From Desulfogranum japonicum DSM 18378 (lineage in GTDB: Bacteria > Desulfobacterota > Desulfobulbia > Desulfobulbales > Desulfobulbaceae), in contig NZ_AUCV01000014.1 of NCBI RefSeq assembly GCF_000429945.1, positions 1 through 64,000 of the forward strand: a stretch of 64,000 nt of DNA, in the 5' to 3' direction. Below the pieces are notes generated by a model. That model searched no databases. It was not told the origin of the DNA and worked only from the letters and a program-made list of their open reading frames with translations. Below are positions 1-10,523 of this stretch, one piece after another. The translations under genes and the position numbers were made by a program. Position 1 is the first letter of the stretch; each line of letters opens with the position of its first letter.

Positions 1-71
1 CGAAGAAAGAAACATCCAGGTGAGATCAAGTAAACCGTTGGAACTACCAAAGGCTGCGTGAATTTTATGCT

Positions 72-1115
72 TTATGGGAGATCGGCTGCACCCGTTTCAA
101 GGGGGGCCCAGAACGGATGCACTCCCACTTGGATAATTTTGTGTGTTTCCAGCCAGGTTTTCTCTTGTTCTGTTAGGCGCAGGGGGCTTTTACGCATCTC
201 TGATTGCTCATAATGAACCCAATGCCTGAGCACCTTTTGTTTTTCAACAACGGGCAGGTCCATCAGAAATTTGTCAAACAGTGCTGCCAGTACCGGCCAG
301 TCCTTTCTGACCCCTATGGAGAGGGTGGATACCGGTTTCTTGAGTGTCCCCTGTACCTGCAGGTTGGCGAGAACCTGCTGGGCTATGATAAAATTGGCCA
401 CAGCCTGATTACCGGCATAGGCATCTGCAGATTTTTTAGCCACTGCCAGAAGACACGCTTTGGTATCCGGGTATTTTGTAATGCGTACCTCTGGATGGTT
501 CTTTTGGAAGTATAAAATATTGTAGAATCCCTCTTCAAGGGCAACAGTTTTTCCTGCCAGGTCTTTCTCGCTATGATAGTAAGGACCATCAATTCTACCA
601 ATAATAACGTGCGGTATCGTGAGATAGGGACGAGTGAAATGGAGGTATTTTTCCCGAGCGGGTTTTGGTGTAACATCCATGAGCGCTGCCACTTTTCGGT
701 TTTTTACCGCTTCCAGGTTATCGGAAAAGGGGCCTGCCTCTATCTGCAGTGTAATGCCGCTCCATTTTTCAAAAAGCCTGAGAATATCAACGCCTATTCC
801 AACAGGTTCTCCATGCGGTGAGGTAAAGTTCATTGGCGGCCATGAAGACATGGTTCTCACTGTCAGTTTGTCATGGGTTGCCAGCCAATGCTGTTCTTCC
901 TGGGTAAGGTAAGCAGAGCCCTTTGATATGTTATGCCTTGCTGGAGGCGCTTGTCCTTCCTCTGTAGCGCAGACAGTCGCGATATTGATGAGCGTGAAGA
1001 AACATGCCAGGAAAAAGGCGGTGGTATAGCGAGATAGAGAGCAAGGTCGGAGATGTGCAGCTCTCATGCTGATGTGTTCGTAGCGGTAAGACTTGCTTCT
1101 GGTCAAGATGTACAC
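72..1115 (-). pseudogene. Truncated periplasmic solute-binding (SBP_bac_3) sensor protein
   Basis: The 347-residue product has a hydrophobic export signal (about residues 30-50, ending near VCA) and one complete family-3 solute-binding domain (about 70-305), recognisable by the run LTVRTMSSWPPMNF, then KVAALMDVTPKPAREKYLHFTRPY and YNILYF. A second domain of the same type begins (TEQEKTWLETHKIIQVGVHPFWAP) but stops after about 35 residues. Proteins of this layout normally carry two such domains and then PAS, GGDEF or histidine-kinase modules, so this looks like a 3'-truncated sensor; none of the three frames beyond the stop clearly restores the domain. The start is a GTG preceded by AAGGGAG at good spacing. 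It could still make a secreted one-domain binding protein. The domain call is firm; the pseudogene call is inference. Confidence 0.6.
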
Positions 1116-2018
1116 ATTTTTCTCCCTTGGAGTAAACGTATCCAGAATGCCTAACGTCTTTGGCCTGTACTATGCTGATTATATGGGTTACGGAAAAAAT
1201 AAATTATCCAATCTTGCTTGTCTCTCAACTCGGTAACGTTGTCGCAACAACGTTACCAAACCGATATCCTACGCAATTTTGGAATATTTATTATTTTCCG
1301 CGACCCTAAAGCAAGAAGTGATTGGTAATCCCTTGCCTGTATTTGCTGTATATAGACTCATGCCGACCTTTCCATACCTTGATGAACGGCTGCTTCAAAT
1401 GGGGTATACGTATGGAAAATGTTGAGTGGCATCCCGCAGGGGGGAGAAATGTCCATATGTTTAAGATTATGCGCCTGGCAGGTAAAAAAGCCACTTCTTT
1501 ATATATCAGTTTACTGGTAATTCCAGTGCTTTTGCCAGGATTTTTTTTGAGATAAATGATAATTGCCGATAGGTTACAGTGGAATGTGTTGAACTGTATT
1601 ACTTTTTTTGATTGGTATTATTATTTGTAAATAACTTTTGATTGTAATAGGTTTTGTCTATATCACCTTGTGTTCTTCTTGGTAAAGTTGAGCTACTAGA
1701 ATATGTAGTAATGGTATAATGTAAGGAAGTCTTGACATTCAGGTGCCCCTCAATTCGTGTTGACCGGGTCAAATTCAATTTTTATATTTTCTTCTGCGGT
1801 TCCCTGGTTGACCTCTTTACGGCATCGATGCCAGGATACTTATGAGGTGTGTTTGTACGAATAGTGGAATACCGGAGTGTTGGGTGGAGCATGTTGTATC
1901 GAGTGTAATCTTGAGTCAGACCCTCTTTCAAAAGTAATTACATCCAGCAAATGGTACGCAGCAGTAAACGCTTAAAAGGTACGCCTTGGATCGCATGCGA
2001 ACGATACTGCAGGGCTTA
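1116..2018. other. Intergenic region with MITE-like element, no convincing gene
   Basis: About 900 bases without a supported gene. It contains a 122-bp palindromic element (listed separately) and a perfect small palindrome TTGACCGGGTCAA at 1760-1772 that could be an operator. The remaining sequence is A+T-rich; short open frames here have no recognisable product or ribosome binding site. Confidence 0.5.
1185..1306 (-). repeat. MITE-like palindromic element, copy A
   Basis: A 122-bp unit with imperfect terminal inverted repeats (GGGTTACGGAAAAAATAA at the left, TTATTTTCCGCGACCC at the right). In its centre is a perfect 11-bp stem (GGTAACGTTGT / ACAACGTTACC) with loop CGCA at 1232-1257. On the opposite strand it aligns over its full length with the element at 35284-35444, apart from the central hairpin. 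No coding capacity, so a non-autonomous mobile element is the likely nature. Confidence 0.75.
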
Positions 2019-2765
2019 TTATTTGTTTTCGAGAAAAGAAATGGCAGTGGGCAGCTCTGCAAAGGAGTAAATGATATAGTCAGCTTCCGTATCTCTGTAC
2101 TTGGTTCTTCCCTGGTTTGATGCAAAAAAGACCGTCTTCATACCAGATACCTGGGCACCATATATATCGCGGTACATATCATTGCCTACAAAGAGTATGT
2201 CCTCCATAGGGAGCTGCATCTGATAAGATGCAAGTGAAAAAATGCGTGGGTCAGGTTTTCGGTATCCTAAATCTCCGGAAACAATAACAGATTCAAAAAA
2301 GACGGCCAGGCCGACTGCTCGCAGTTCAGGCATTGCCCATGCGCTCTGAGCATCTGAAAGGGCGGCCAGTCTGTATTGGTCTGCAAGGCTTGTCAGCACC
2401 TCTGTAACTCCTGGATAGAGCTGCAGTCTGTACATGGAAGCTGCTCGATACATTTCTGCGAGAAAGTTGGGCATGTTTTTCAGTTTTGTTTTTCCCAGAC
2501 GTCCTTTTGCGCCTTTCGGGAGCTGCTCCTGAAGAAATTCCCTCCATAATGCGACTGCATCAAACTCTGGATATTGCTCTCCACTTAATTTTTTCTGCCT
2601 CTGTAATCTGGCAAAATAGTCCTTTTTCAGGCTGTCTGCATCTATGGCAATGCCTTGGTAGCGCATAAAATTGCTGATAGCGCGATAGATGTCATCCCGG
2701 GATTCATCGGTCAGGATGTCTACAAGGGTGCCGTTAATATCAAATAGAATCCCTTTGAACTTCAT
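2019..2765 (-). CDS. HAD-superfamily hydrolase
   Basis: A 248-residue haloacid-dehalogenase-type phosphatase. Motif I is FDINGTLVD at residues 8-16 (nucleophile Asp8; the usual second Asp is Asn, so DxN rather than DxD). Motif II is the Ser in ALSDAQ, motif III the Lys of RKPDP, and motif IV GNDMYRD. The helical cap between motifs I and II marks subclass I, like phosphoglycolate phosphatase and YjjG-type nucleotidases. The gene starts inside the 3' end of the upstream kinase gene (26-bp overlap) with GGAG just before the ATG, so the two are translationally coupled. A kinase plus phosphatase pair suggests opposing or sequential action on one small metabolite; the substrate cannot be read from sequence. 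Confidence 0.85.
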   Translation of the reverse strand: MKFKGILFDINGTLVDILTDESRDDIYRAISNFMRYQGIAIDADSLKKDYFARLQRQKKLSGEQYPEFDAVALWREFLQEQLPKGAKGRLGKTKLKNMPNFLAEMYRAASMYRLQLYPGVTEVLTSLADQYRLAALSDAQSAWAMPELRAVGLAVFFESVIVSGDLGYRKPDPRIFSLASYQMQLPMEDILFVGNDMYRDIYGAQVSGMKTVFFASNQGRTKYRDTEADYIIYSFAELPTAISFLENK

Positions 2766-3762
2766 GGGTACTCCGCAAAATCTGTTTTGCCCTATTGATC
2801 AGTTTAGGACGATACTCTGGGCTGATCCACCAGTTGCGTCCAATACGCAGCAGGGTCATGCCCATGTAAAATGGCAGGCGTTGGGTGATGGCCCGGAATG
2901 TTTCTTTCTGGTCTGGAAAATACCTGCTGTATTCCCAAAGAAAATGACCTATGAAAGGCTCTGCTTTTTCCGGGGAACCTGTCCCGAGAAAAAAGAAATG
3001 AGCCAGTTCACCAGATAAGCGTCCAAGATCAAAAACCCTGTCTGCCCACTGCATCCTTTCCAGGTCAATGGCTAACACGATGGGGCCGTGACCAAAAAGA
3101 AAATTAGCTGGTGTCACGTCACCATGAACCAGTACCTGGCTGTCTTGGTACATATCTTCCTTACTCTGCCACGCGACAAGAAGACTGGTCAGTTCTTCCA
3201 CTTCTTCCACCGGTAAATCGCGCTTGATATGCAAAACTGTAATTAGGCTTTGCATGTAGTCCAGCATTGTATCAAATTGAACAGGCGTGGCATTTGCCGT
3301 ATGATTGTGAAGTTCGGCAAGAAAGTGGGCAAGAGCTGTCAGTTTGCGATACAATTTTTTTTTGTTTTTCTGATATACTGCGCTGTTAATGATGGAGCTG
3401 AGTGTATCGCCTTCCAGATATTCCATCACCAGTACATTGCCAATATCCTTATTAAAACCCAGAGGCTTAACCACGTAATGAGGTGGTTTGTCAAAACTGA
3501 GGTTACGCAGGTGAACAAGGTTTCTGAATTCAATTTCACCTTTTGTCAGGCTTCCGTTGCTGCGATCTGGGTAAAATTTACCAATAACTTGAATACCGCT
3601 CTGACTCTCGGTGTAGAGATAAACATTTTTTGAGCTTTCAGAATTTTGCACAGAGAACTGTGCCTGCGGAAGATTTGCTCCAAGCTGGGGGAGAATGTTA
3701 TCTTTCAGATAGTGATGCAAGGGGTCGCTTGGTTGAAGATTGCCAAGGTGTTTGCCGTTCAT
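2740..3762 (-). CDS. APH-family phosphotransferase (aminoglycoside/choline kinase fold)
   Basis: A 340-residue protein-kinase-like small-molecule kinase. The catalytic loop is HGDVTPANFLF (Brenner motif HGDxxxxN) and the metal-binding segment is AIDLERMQWADRVFDLGR. An N-lobe with a possible ATP-binding Lys (IGKFYPDRS) and the hinge MEYLEGDTL can also be seen. The family includes choline, homoserine and fructosamine kinases as well as antibiotic kinases; nothing here points to drug resistance. Its 3' end overlaps the HAD phosphatase gene, so the two form an operon. The start has no strong ribosome binding site and could lie a little further inside. Confidence 0.8.
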   Translation of the reverse strand: MNGKHLGNLQPSDPLHHYLKDNILPQLGANLPQAQFSVQNSESSKNVYLYTESQSGIQVIGKFYPDRSNGSLTKGEIEFRNLVHLRNLSFDKPPHYVVKPLGFNKDIGNVLVMEYLEGDTLSSIINSAVYQKNKKKLYRKLTALAHFLAELHNHTANATPVQFDTMLDYMQSLITVLHIKRDLPVEEVEELTSLLVAWQSKEDMYQDSQVLVHGDVTPANFLFGHGPIVLAIDLERMQWADRVFDLGRLSGELAHFFFLGTGSPEKAEPFIGHFLWEYSRYFPDQKETFRAITQRLPFYMGMTLLRIGRNWWISPEYRPKLINRAKQILRSTHEVQRDSI

Positions 3763-4120
3763 TGGTGGGGCACTCGGTTTGGTTTGGCTGCTGAGATCCG
3801 GCCGCCAGGATGACTTTTATGCAGGTCGCTCAACATTTTTTCAAGTGTGTTTTATGGTGCTTCAAATTCATCTCACAGTGATTTGAAAAAAGTCGGGCCG
3901 GACTGGATTTCGTTCGGTTGTACTATTTTCCTAACCAAACTCTAATAATTTTACGCGGTCTGTGCAATCTTCACGAGGTATTAAGAAGAGCTGTTATCGT
4001 TAATGGTTAACCCCGTACAATATGGAGGTTAGATGTGAATTGGACTTCTTGGCGAGTTTTAACCATGAAAACGGGGCGAAGTTGAAGGCGCTGACCTTGG
4101 TGAGTGGCAACGGTTTCGGG
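3763..4120. other. Intergenic region, nothing recognised
   Basis: About 360 bases upstream of the kinase gene and downstream of tRNA-Ala. It should hold the promoter of the kinase/phosphatase operon (minus strand), but no convincing -35/-10 pair or repeat was recognised. Confidence 0.4.
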
Positions 4121-4160
4121 AAAAAAAAAGGGGTTAACTCATTTTGAGTTAACCCCTTTC
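4121..4160 (-). terminator. Rho-independent terminator of tRNA-Ala
   Basis: A perfect 12-bp stem GGGGTTAACTCA / TGAGTTAACCCC (4130-4141 and 4145-4156) with a 3-base loop, followed on the minus strand by nine T residues (the A run at 4121-4129). It lies directly downstream of the tRNA on the same strand. Confidence 0.92.
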
Positions 4161-4166
4161 TATATT

Positions 4167-4242
<76 letters not shown>

Positions 4243-4264
4243 TTATTCTGCTGAAGTGCGAGAG

Positions 4265-4294
4265 TGATTACCATGTTGGTTGGGTGACTGTCAA
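4265..4294 (-). promoter_or_regulatory. Probable sigma70-type promoter of tRNA-Ala
   Basis: On the minus strand a perfect TTGACA -35 box (4289-4294) is followed after 18 bases by TAATCA (4265-4270), some 22 bases before the first base of the tRNA. Confidence 0.6.
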
Positions 4295-4332
4295 CATAAA
4301 TTCTTTCTTTTTTATTTCCAAGGTCATATAAG

Positions 4333-4361
4333 TTGCCAATTTAGACTTCTGTTGGTAATGT
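4333..4361 (+). promoter_or_regulatory. Candidate promoter of the mre operon
   Basis: TTGCCA (4333-4338) and TAATGT (4356-4361) are separated by exactly 17 bases, about 115 bases before the mreB start. This is a sequence match only. Confidence 0.35.
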
Positions 4362-4365
4362 GTAG

Positions 4366-5514
<1,149 letters not shown>

Positions 5515-5700
5515 GATCATTGGCAGGCTGCAGACAGATAATGAAAAGTGGATTTTGGGTAAAAGGGATTTTGCAACAGCATCCTCTTTCATATAAACCA
5601 TAAAGCTTGATGCTGCTTTGCCCTGCTTTTTTGTGGCTGCTTTGAAGTCGGGGTAAGCTCCATCTCTTTAAACACGGTTCCATTGCCTTGAGCATGTTTC

Positions 5701-6552
5701 ATGAGAAAGCAGAGTAGCAGAGCGCGAAACACCAGGTTTCGCCTTTTTCGCCTTATAGTTTTTTCCGGGGTTATACTGACCCTGGGGTTTATTTTTCTTG
5801 TTTCCACGGTGGGAAGCCAGAAGTTTGGAAGCCTGCACAAACTTGTTCTTGAGTCTGCGGGCCCTGTACAGGAGTTCGTAGCTTCGGGCTTGCGTCATTT
5901 TGATACGTTCAGGGAAGAATACCTTGATGTTCTCTCGGTGCGTGAAGAAAACAAACGGCTCTGGAAAGAGCTGCAGGAGAGCCGTGCCCTGTTGCACAAG
6001 AGCCGTGAAGCCATGGCTACCAATACAAGGCTGAAAAAGCTCCTGAATTTTCGTGAAGCCTCCAACCTGCCAATGATAACTGCTACAGTTATTGGTAAGG
6101 ACCCTTCCATGTGGTTTCGTTCCATCATTATAGACAGAGGAACCAATGATGGTGTTGTCAAGGGCAGTCCGGTAACCAACGGTGAAGGGATCGTGGGGCA
6201 GGTATTCACCGTGGCTCCTAACTATTCCAAAGTGTTGTTGGCCATTGCGCCATCAAGTGCCATTGATGTGCTCTTACAAAAATCAAGGGTGCGCGGTATT
6301 CTCAAAGGAACAGGTGCGCTGACCTATCAACTGGACTATGTGCTGAAGAATGTGGAGGTGGAAGAGGGCGATCGTGTCGTTACTGCTGGATATGGAGGAG
6401 TTTTTCCGACCGGATTGCCCGTCGGTGTCGTAACCAAGGTGATTCGGAAACGACGGGGAAATTTCCATGAAATTGAAGTAACTCCTTCGGTCGATTACCG
6501 CACGTTGGAATATCTCTTTGTTTTGCAGAAGAGAGAGCAGGTTGGTCATTAG
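5701..6552 (+). CDS. mreC: Rod shape-determining protein MreC
   Basis: A 283-residue bitopic inner-membrane protein whose periplasmic part scaffolds the elongasome and activates PBP2. There is one membrane segment at about residues 18-38 (LIVFSGVILTLGFIFLVSTV), a coiled coil at about 78-112 (REENKRLWKELQESRALL) and then the two-barrel MreC domain, with the typical IIDRGTNDGVVKGSPVTNGEGIVG-type stretch and a C-terminal TPSVDYRTLEYLFVL. The start has little ribosome-binding sequence. It lies 186 bases after mreB in the same direction. Confidence 0.95.
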   Translation: MRKQSSRARNTRFRLFRLIVFSGVILTLGFIFLVSTVGSQKFGSLHKLVLESAGPVQEFVASGLRHFDTFREEYLDVLSVREENKRLWKELQESRALLHKSREAMATNTRLKKLLNFREASNLPMITATVIGKDPSMWFRSIIIDRGTNDGVVKGSPVTNGEGIVGQVFTVAPNYSKVLLAIAPSSAIDVLLQKSRVRGILKGTGALTYQLDYVLKNVEVEEGDRVVTAGYGGVFPTGLPVGVVTKVIRKRRGNFHEIEVTPSVDYRTLEYLFVLQKREQVGH

Positions 6553-6557
6553 CGTCA

Positions 6558-6758
6558 GTGTTTGTACCCGGTTACCGATGTTTTATGCTTTTCTTCAATA
6601 ACGAGTCACCTGTCCTGTTGACGGGTAATGCTGCAATGTGCTCTCCATATATGCCGCTCTACAGCAATGGGGTACCTGCGATTGCTTCTCGCATCAAGAA
6701 CATGGGGCAGTATTTTGTCATGACGCAAATGGAAGATTCAGGGAGGCCTCTTGTATAG
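6558..6758 (+). CDS. Possible 66-aa ORF filling the mreC-mreD gap
   Basis: The 208-base gap between mreC and mreD is almost exactly filled by one open frame starting with GTG 6 bases after the mreC stop and ending 2 bases before the mreD start. The predicted peptide has no recognised domain or signal peptide, and no ribosome binding site precedes the GTG. It may be a chance frame; its fit into an otherwise compact operon is the only argument for it. Confidence 0.2.
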   Translation: MFVPGYRCFMLFFNNESPVLLTGNAAMCSPYMPLYSNGVPAIASRIKNMGQYFVMTQMEDSGRPLV

Positions 6759-6760
6759 AT

Positions 6761-7297
6761 ATGATTATTTTTGCATTCATACTCGTAGGCCTTGTTCTGG
6801 TTATTCTGCAGACGACCATCTTTATGATTCATCCGCTATGGGATTTTTCTCCAGATCTCTATTATATCCTGGTTGCCTATCTTGCCTATCGACTTGATCT
6901 TTTTCGCAGTTTGATTATCCTTTTTCCCTTGAGTTGTCTGCTGGATGTTTTTTCAGGAACTATTCTAGGGATGTATTCTGTACTGTGTTATAGCGGCTAC
7001 GGGTTACTCCGGTTTGCCTCCACTCGTCTGCCTGTCAGTGAATCCTTGTATCAGGTTCCATTGATTGGAGTGAGTTATCTGGCTGTGTCATGGGTCATTT
7101 ATGTCATGATGAGCTTCTTTGAACCTGATACGCTGGTGGAGTGGTCATGGTGGAAAACGATACTGCGGACAGTGCTGCTGGTTATCTGTGCCTTTCCCTT
7201 GTTTCGAATTTTTGAAGCCATGAATAAACGCTTGCAACGCGGCATATTGCCTTGGAACAAGTTACGAATTAAGAGCGATAACAGGTTTCGGCACTGA
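6761..7297 (+). CDS. mreD: Rod shape-determining protein MreD
   Basis: A 178-residue integral membrane protein of the elongation complex. About five hydrophobic helices can be seen, for example IIFAFILVGLVLVILQTTIF, YYILVAYLAY, LIILFPLSCLLDVFSG and LLVICAFPLF. The inner motif LDVFSGTILGMYSVLCYSGYGL is typical of MreD. The longer frame beginning at 6638 includes non-membrane sequence; the ATG at 6761 with GGGAGG about 14 bases upstream gives the family's length. Position between mreC and mrdA supports the call. Confidence 0.92.
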   Translation: MIIFAFILVGLVLVILQTTIFMIHPLWDFSPDLYYILVAYLAYRLDLFRSLIILFPLSCLLDVFSGTILGMYSVLCYSGYGLLRFASTRLPVSESLYQVPLIGVSYLAVSWVIYVMMSFFEPDTLVEWSWWKTILRTVLLVICAFPLFRIFEAMNKRLQRGILPWNKLRIKSDNRFRH

Positions 7298-7336
7298 TGG
7301 GTTAGCTCATGTCAGGTCAGATTTTCTTGAGTACCA

Positions 7337-9364
7337 ATGAAAAATTTACGAAGAAAAAATAAGCGTCGTCCCAAGCCGTTACTTGAGTCAGACAAAAAAG
7401 ACGCCGGAGTAACCAAGCTCACTTCCCGGGATGATAATGAGTTGGATTGGCTGAGAAGACGGGCCATGTATGCTTCAGTGGTCCTGATTTTTTTCTTTGC
7501 AGTCATTGTCAGCCGTCTGTGGTACCTGCAGGTTCAGCAAGGTGATAAATATCGTGATCTTGCAGACTCCAATCGTGTCCGTTACCTGGAAGTAGCCGCA
7601 CCCCGTGGGAATATTCTGGATCGATTTGGCCGGGAAATTGTCACCAACCGTCCTTCTTTTAATGTGGTATGGATACGTGAAGATAATAAAATCAATGATG
7701 AGTGGTTAAAGAAAATTACCAATGCTCTTGACGTTGAACCTGGTGAAATTCTTGAAAAAATACGTAAGATGGCCCATGAGCCCGGGCATCTTCCTGTGCG
7801 GCTGGCTGAAGATATCAACTGGGAGACCGTTGCACACATAGAAAACAACCGGATGAATCTGCCTGGTATCAAAATAGAGGTTGTGCCTCTGCGAGTATAC
7901 CATTACGGCAACCTGGCTTCTCATCTCATAGGGTATCTGGGGGAGATTAATAAAAAAGAATTGGAATCTGCTGAACCCAGTTTGTACAGGGGCGGTGACC
8001 TGGTTGGGAAAATGGGCCTTGAGCGACTGCGGGAAAAGGACCTTCGCGGTGAAAAAGGGCGTAATTACATGGAGGTTAATGCTCTCGGTTTTGAACAACG
8101 CAACCTGAAAGGTTTGGAACCTCTCCCTGGTAATGATCTGCGGCTCACCCTGGACATGGAATTGCAGAAAACAGCAGAAGACCTTATGGCTGTTGAAGAT
8201 TATGCCGGAGCTGTGGTCGCGCTGGAAGCCAACAGTGGCAGAATGCTGGTGCTTGCAAGTGCTCCGGCCCTGCATCTGGATGAATTTGTTGGTGGTATCT
8301 CGCACAAAGCCTGGAAAGGCATGTTGGAAAATCCCCATCATCCCCTGGTGAATAAGCTGGTTCAGGGACAGTATCCCCCTGGATCAACCTTTAAAGCTAT
8401 TACCGCTGTTGCCGGCTTGGCAGAAGGGGTCATAACTCCTGAAAGCGTTATTTATTGTCCTGGCCATTATCGTTTTGGTAATCGTACCTACCGGTGCTGG
8501 AAACGGGGAGGGCATGGTGCTGTGAATTTAAAACGGGCCTTAAGTGAATCCTGTGATGTCTATTTTTATCAGGTCGGGCAGAGGTTGGGAGTCGACAGGA
8601 TTGCCAAGTACGCAAAATTGTTCGGTTTAGGTAAAAAGACAGGCATTGAAATGGAGCATGAAAAGGCTGGCATCGTGCCTACCATTGCGTGGAAGAAAAA
8701 GAGGTATGGAAAATCATGGCAGGAAGGGGAGACCCTGTCCGTAGCTATTGGCCAGGGCTTTGATCTGGTGACGCCTGTACAGTTAGCACTGATGACCGCA
8801 GCTCTTGCCAATGGAGGGACCCTGTACAAACCAGCCATTGTTGAGGAAGTCAAAGATCCTGATGGTCATGTGATTGAGTCTTTTAGACCGCAAATTCTGG
8901 AACGGCTTGCCGGGCAGGGAAGAACTTTGAAATTAGTACGTGACGGACTGGTGGAAGCTGTGAACGGAAAGCGAGGAACCGGGAAAAAAGCTTCCCTGAA
9001 AGATATGGGTATTATGGTGGGCGGTAAAACAGGTACAGCTCAGGTTGTACGTCTCAAACAATATATGCATTTACGTGAAGAGGATATTCCCTATAAATAC
9101 CGTGATCATGCGCTTTTCATCAGTTTTGCTCCTGCGGAAAATCCTGAAATCGTGGTGGCTGTTGTTGTGGAGCATGGCCTGCACGGAGGATCAGCAGCTG
9201 CACCAATTGCAGGAGCTGTGTTGCGAAAATATTTTGAGATACACCCCAGGGAAACTGAAGTGAGCGCGGTAGTTCTTTTTGACGAGTTGCTGGTGGATGC
9301 CTCCAACTCTAAGGCTGATACCAACGGCAATCTGAAGCACGAACAAACTGTTATGGAGAATTAA
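7337..9364 (+). CDS. mrdA: Penicillin-binding protein 2, elongation transpeptidase
   Basis: A 675-residue class B penicillin-binding protein that cross-links peptidoglycan during cell elongation. It has a short Lys/Arg-rich cytoplasmic end, one membrane segment (about 43-62), the dimerisation domain starting at APRGNILDRFGREI (about 90), and a transpeptidase domain with the active site STFK (Ser about 348), the second motif SCD (about 403, in the SxN position) and KTGTAQV (about 562). The C-terminus is extended by about 40 residues beyond the domain. It is followed by rodA after a single base, as expected for partners that act as a glycosyltransferase-transpeptidase pair. Confidence 0.96.
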   Translation: MKNLRRKNKRRPKPLLESDKKDAGVTKLTSRDDNELDWLRRRAMYASVVLIFFFAVIVSRLWYLQVQQGDKYRDLADSNRVRYLEVAAPRGNILDRFGREIVTNRPSFNVVWIREDNKINDEWLKKITNALDVEPGEILEKIRKMAHEPGHLPVRLAEDINWETVAHIENNRMNLPGIKIEVVPLRVYHYGNLASHLIGYLGEINKKELESAEPSLYRGGDLVGKMGLERLREKDLRGEKGRNYMEVNALGFEQRNLKGLEPLPGNDLRLTLDMELQKTAEDLMAVEDYAGAVVALEANSGRMLVLASAPALHLDEFVGGISHKAWKGMLENPHHPLVNKLVQGQYPPGSTFKAITAVAGLAEGVITPESVIYCPGHYRFGNRTYRCWKRGGHGAVNLKRALSESCDVYFYQVGQRLGVDRIAKYAKLFGLGKKTGIEMEHEKAGIVPTIAWKKKRYGKSWQEGETLSVAIGQGFDLVTPVQLALMTAALANGGTLYKPAIVEEVKDPDGHVIESFRPQILERLAGQGRTLKLVRDGLVEAVNGKRGTGKKASLKDMGIMVGGKTGTAQVVRLKQYMHLREEDIPYKYRDHALFISFAPAENPEIVVAVVVEHGLHGGSAAAPIAGAVLRKYFEIHPRETEVSAVVLFDELLVDASNSKADTNGNLKHEQTVMEN

Positions 9365-9365
9365 C

Positions 9366-10475
9366 ATGCTCCGGTTCGACCGACGTCTTATTCATCATTT
9401 TGACTGGGTCATGTTGCTTATGCTTATTCTGATATCAGGCATGGCAATGGCGAATTTATATAGTTCGACCTTTAATGGGGAATCCGGGGTTTCACCAATT
9501 TTTTATAAGCAGCTCTACCTGCTGGTAGCGGGAATGATCATTGTCCTGCTCTGTATATCCATTGATTACCAGGAGTTCAGTACGTTTGGATTTATTCTGT
9601 ATGTGGGTGTGGTACTTCTTCTGATTTACACCAACCTGTTTGTTTCCACCGTTGCCGGTACACAGCGCTGGATCAATCTTGGTTTTTTCAGGTTGCAGCC
9701 ATCTGAACCGGCGAAGCTGATATTGGTCCTTGTCCTTGCCTCATGCTATTCAAAAACTGAAGTCAAGGGGGGCTATCGGCTGCGAGATTTGATAAAACCT
9801 GTGGGATTGACAGCTGTTCCATTTGTGTTGATCCTTATTCAGCCGGATTTGGGTACAGCGCTCATGTTGGGTATTCTATTTGTCTCCATGACCCTGTTTG
9901 TAAAACTGCGTTGGACTACCATTGGTATTCTTGTTGGTGCCGGATTGACCTGTGTCGGTATAGGATGGAAATTTCTTTTGAAAGACTATCAGCGCAGGCG
10001 TATTGAAACTTTTATTAATCCTGAAGGTGATCCCATGAATCATGGGTATCAGGTGATGCAATCCAAGATAGCTGTGGGAAGTGGGCAGACCTTTGGCAAG
10101 GGGTTTATGGAAGGAACCCAGGGACACCTGCATTTTCTTCCGGAGCGCCACACAGACTTTGCCTTTTCCGTATGGGCAGAGGAATGGGGCTTTTCCGGCT
10201 GCCTCTTTTTCCTTGGCTGCTATTTTTTTCTGATGCTCTGGGGAATCCACATTTCCATGACAGCCAGAGATAAATTCGGGGTCTTGTTAGCCTATGGTCT
10301 GGTTATGATGATTTTCTGGCAGGCTGTGATTAACCTGTTCATGATTATGGGATTTCTTCCTGTAGTCGGTATTCCCCTTCCTCTCTTTTCCTATGGTGGC
10401 TCCTCGTTGATGACCACCATGGTAGCCATTGGCATTATGATGAATATCTATATGCGTCGTTATCAGACATCGTAG
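9366..10475 (+). CDS. rodA: Peptidoglycan glycosyltransferase RodA
   Basis: A 369-residue polytopic SEDS protein that polymerises glycan strands with PBP2. Ten hydrophobic segments are apparent. Signature stretches are GTQRWINLGFFRLQPSEPAK (about 97-116), LIQPDLGTAL, the extracytoplasmic LHFLPERHTDFAFSVWAEEWG and the C-terminal GIPLPLFSYGGSS. The ATG follows the mrdA stop by one base, with ATGGAG overlapping the end of mrdA as ribosome binding site, so the two are coupled. It converges with hemH. Confidence 0.96.
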   Translation: MLRFDRRLIHHFDWVMLLMLILISGMAMANLYSSTFNGESGVSPIFYKQLYLLVAGMIIVLLCISIDYQEFSTFGFILYVGVVLLLIYTNLFVSTVAGTQRWINLGFFRLQPSEPAKLILVLVLASCYSKTEVKGGYRLRDLIKPVGLTAVPFVLILIQPDLGTALMLGILFVSMTLFVKLRWTTIGILVGAGLTCVGIGWKFLLKDYQRRRIETFINPEGDPMNHGYQVMQSKIAVGSGQTFGKGFMEGTQGHLHFLPERHTDFAFSVWAEEWGFSGCLFFLGCYFFLMLWGIHISMTARDKFGVLLAYGLVMMIFWQAVINLFMIMGFLPVVGIPLPLFSYGGSSLMTTMVAIGIMMNIYMRRYQTS

Positions 10476-10523
10476 ACGAATTGGTCCGGATTTTTCGCTA
10501 CATGGAAATCGTGAAAATCCAGG

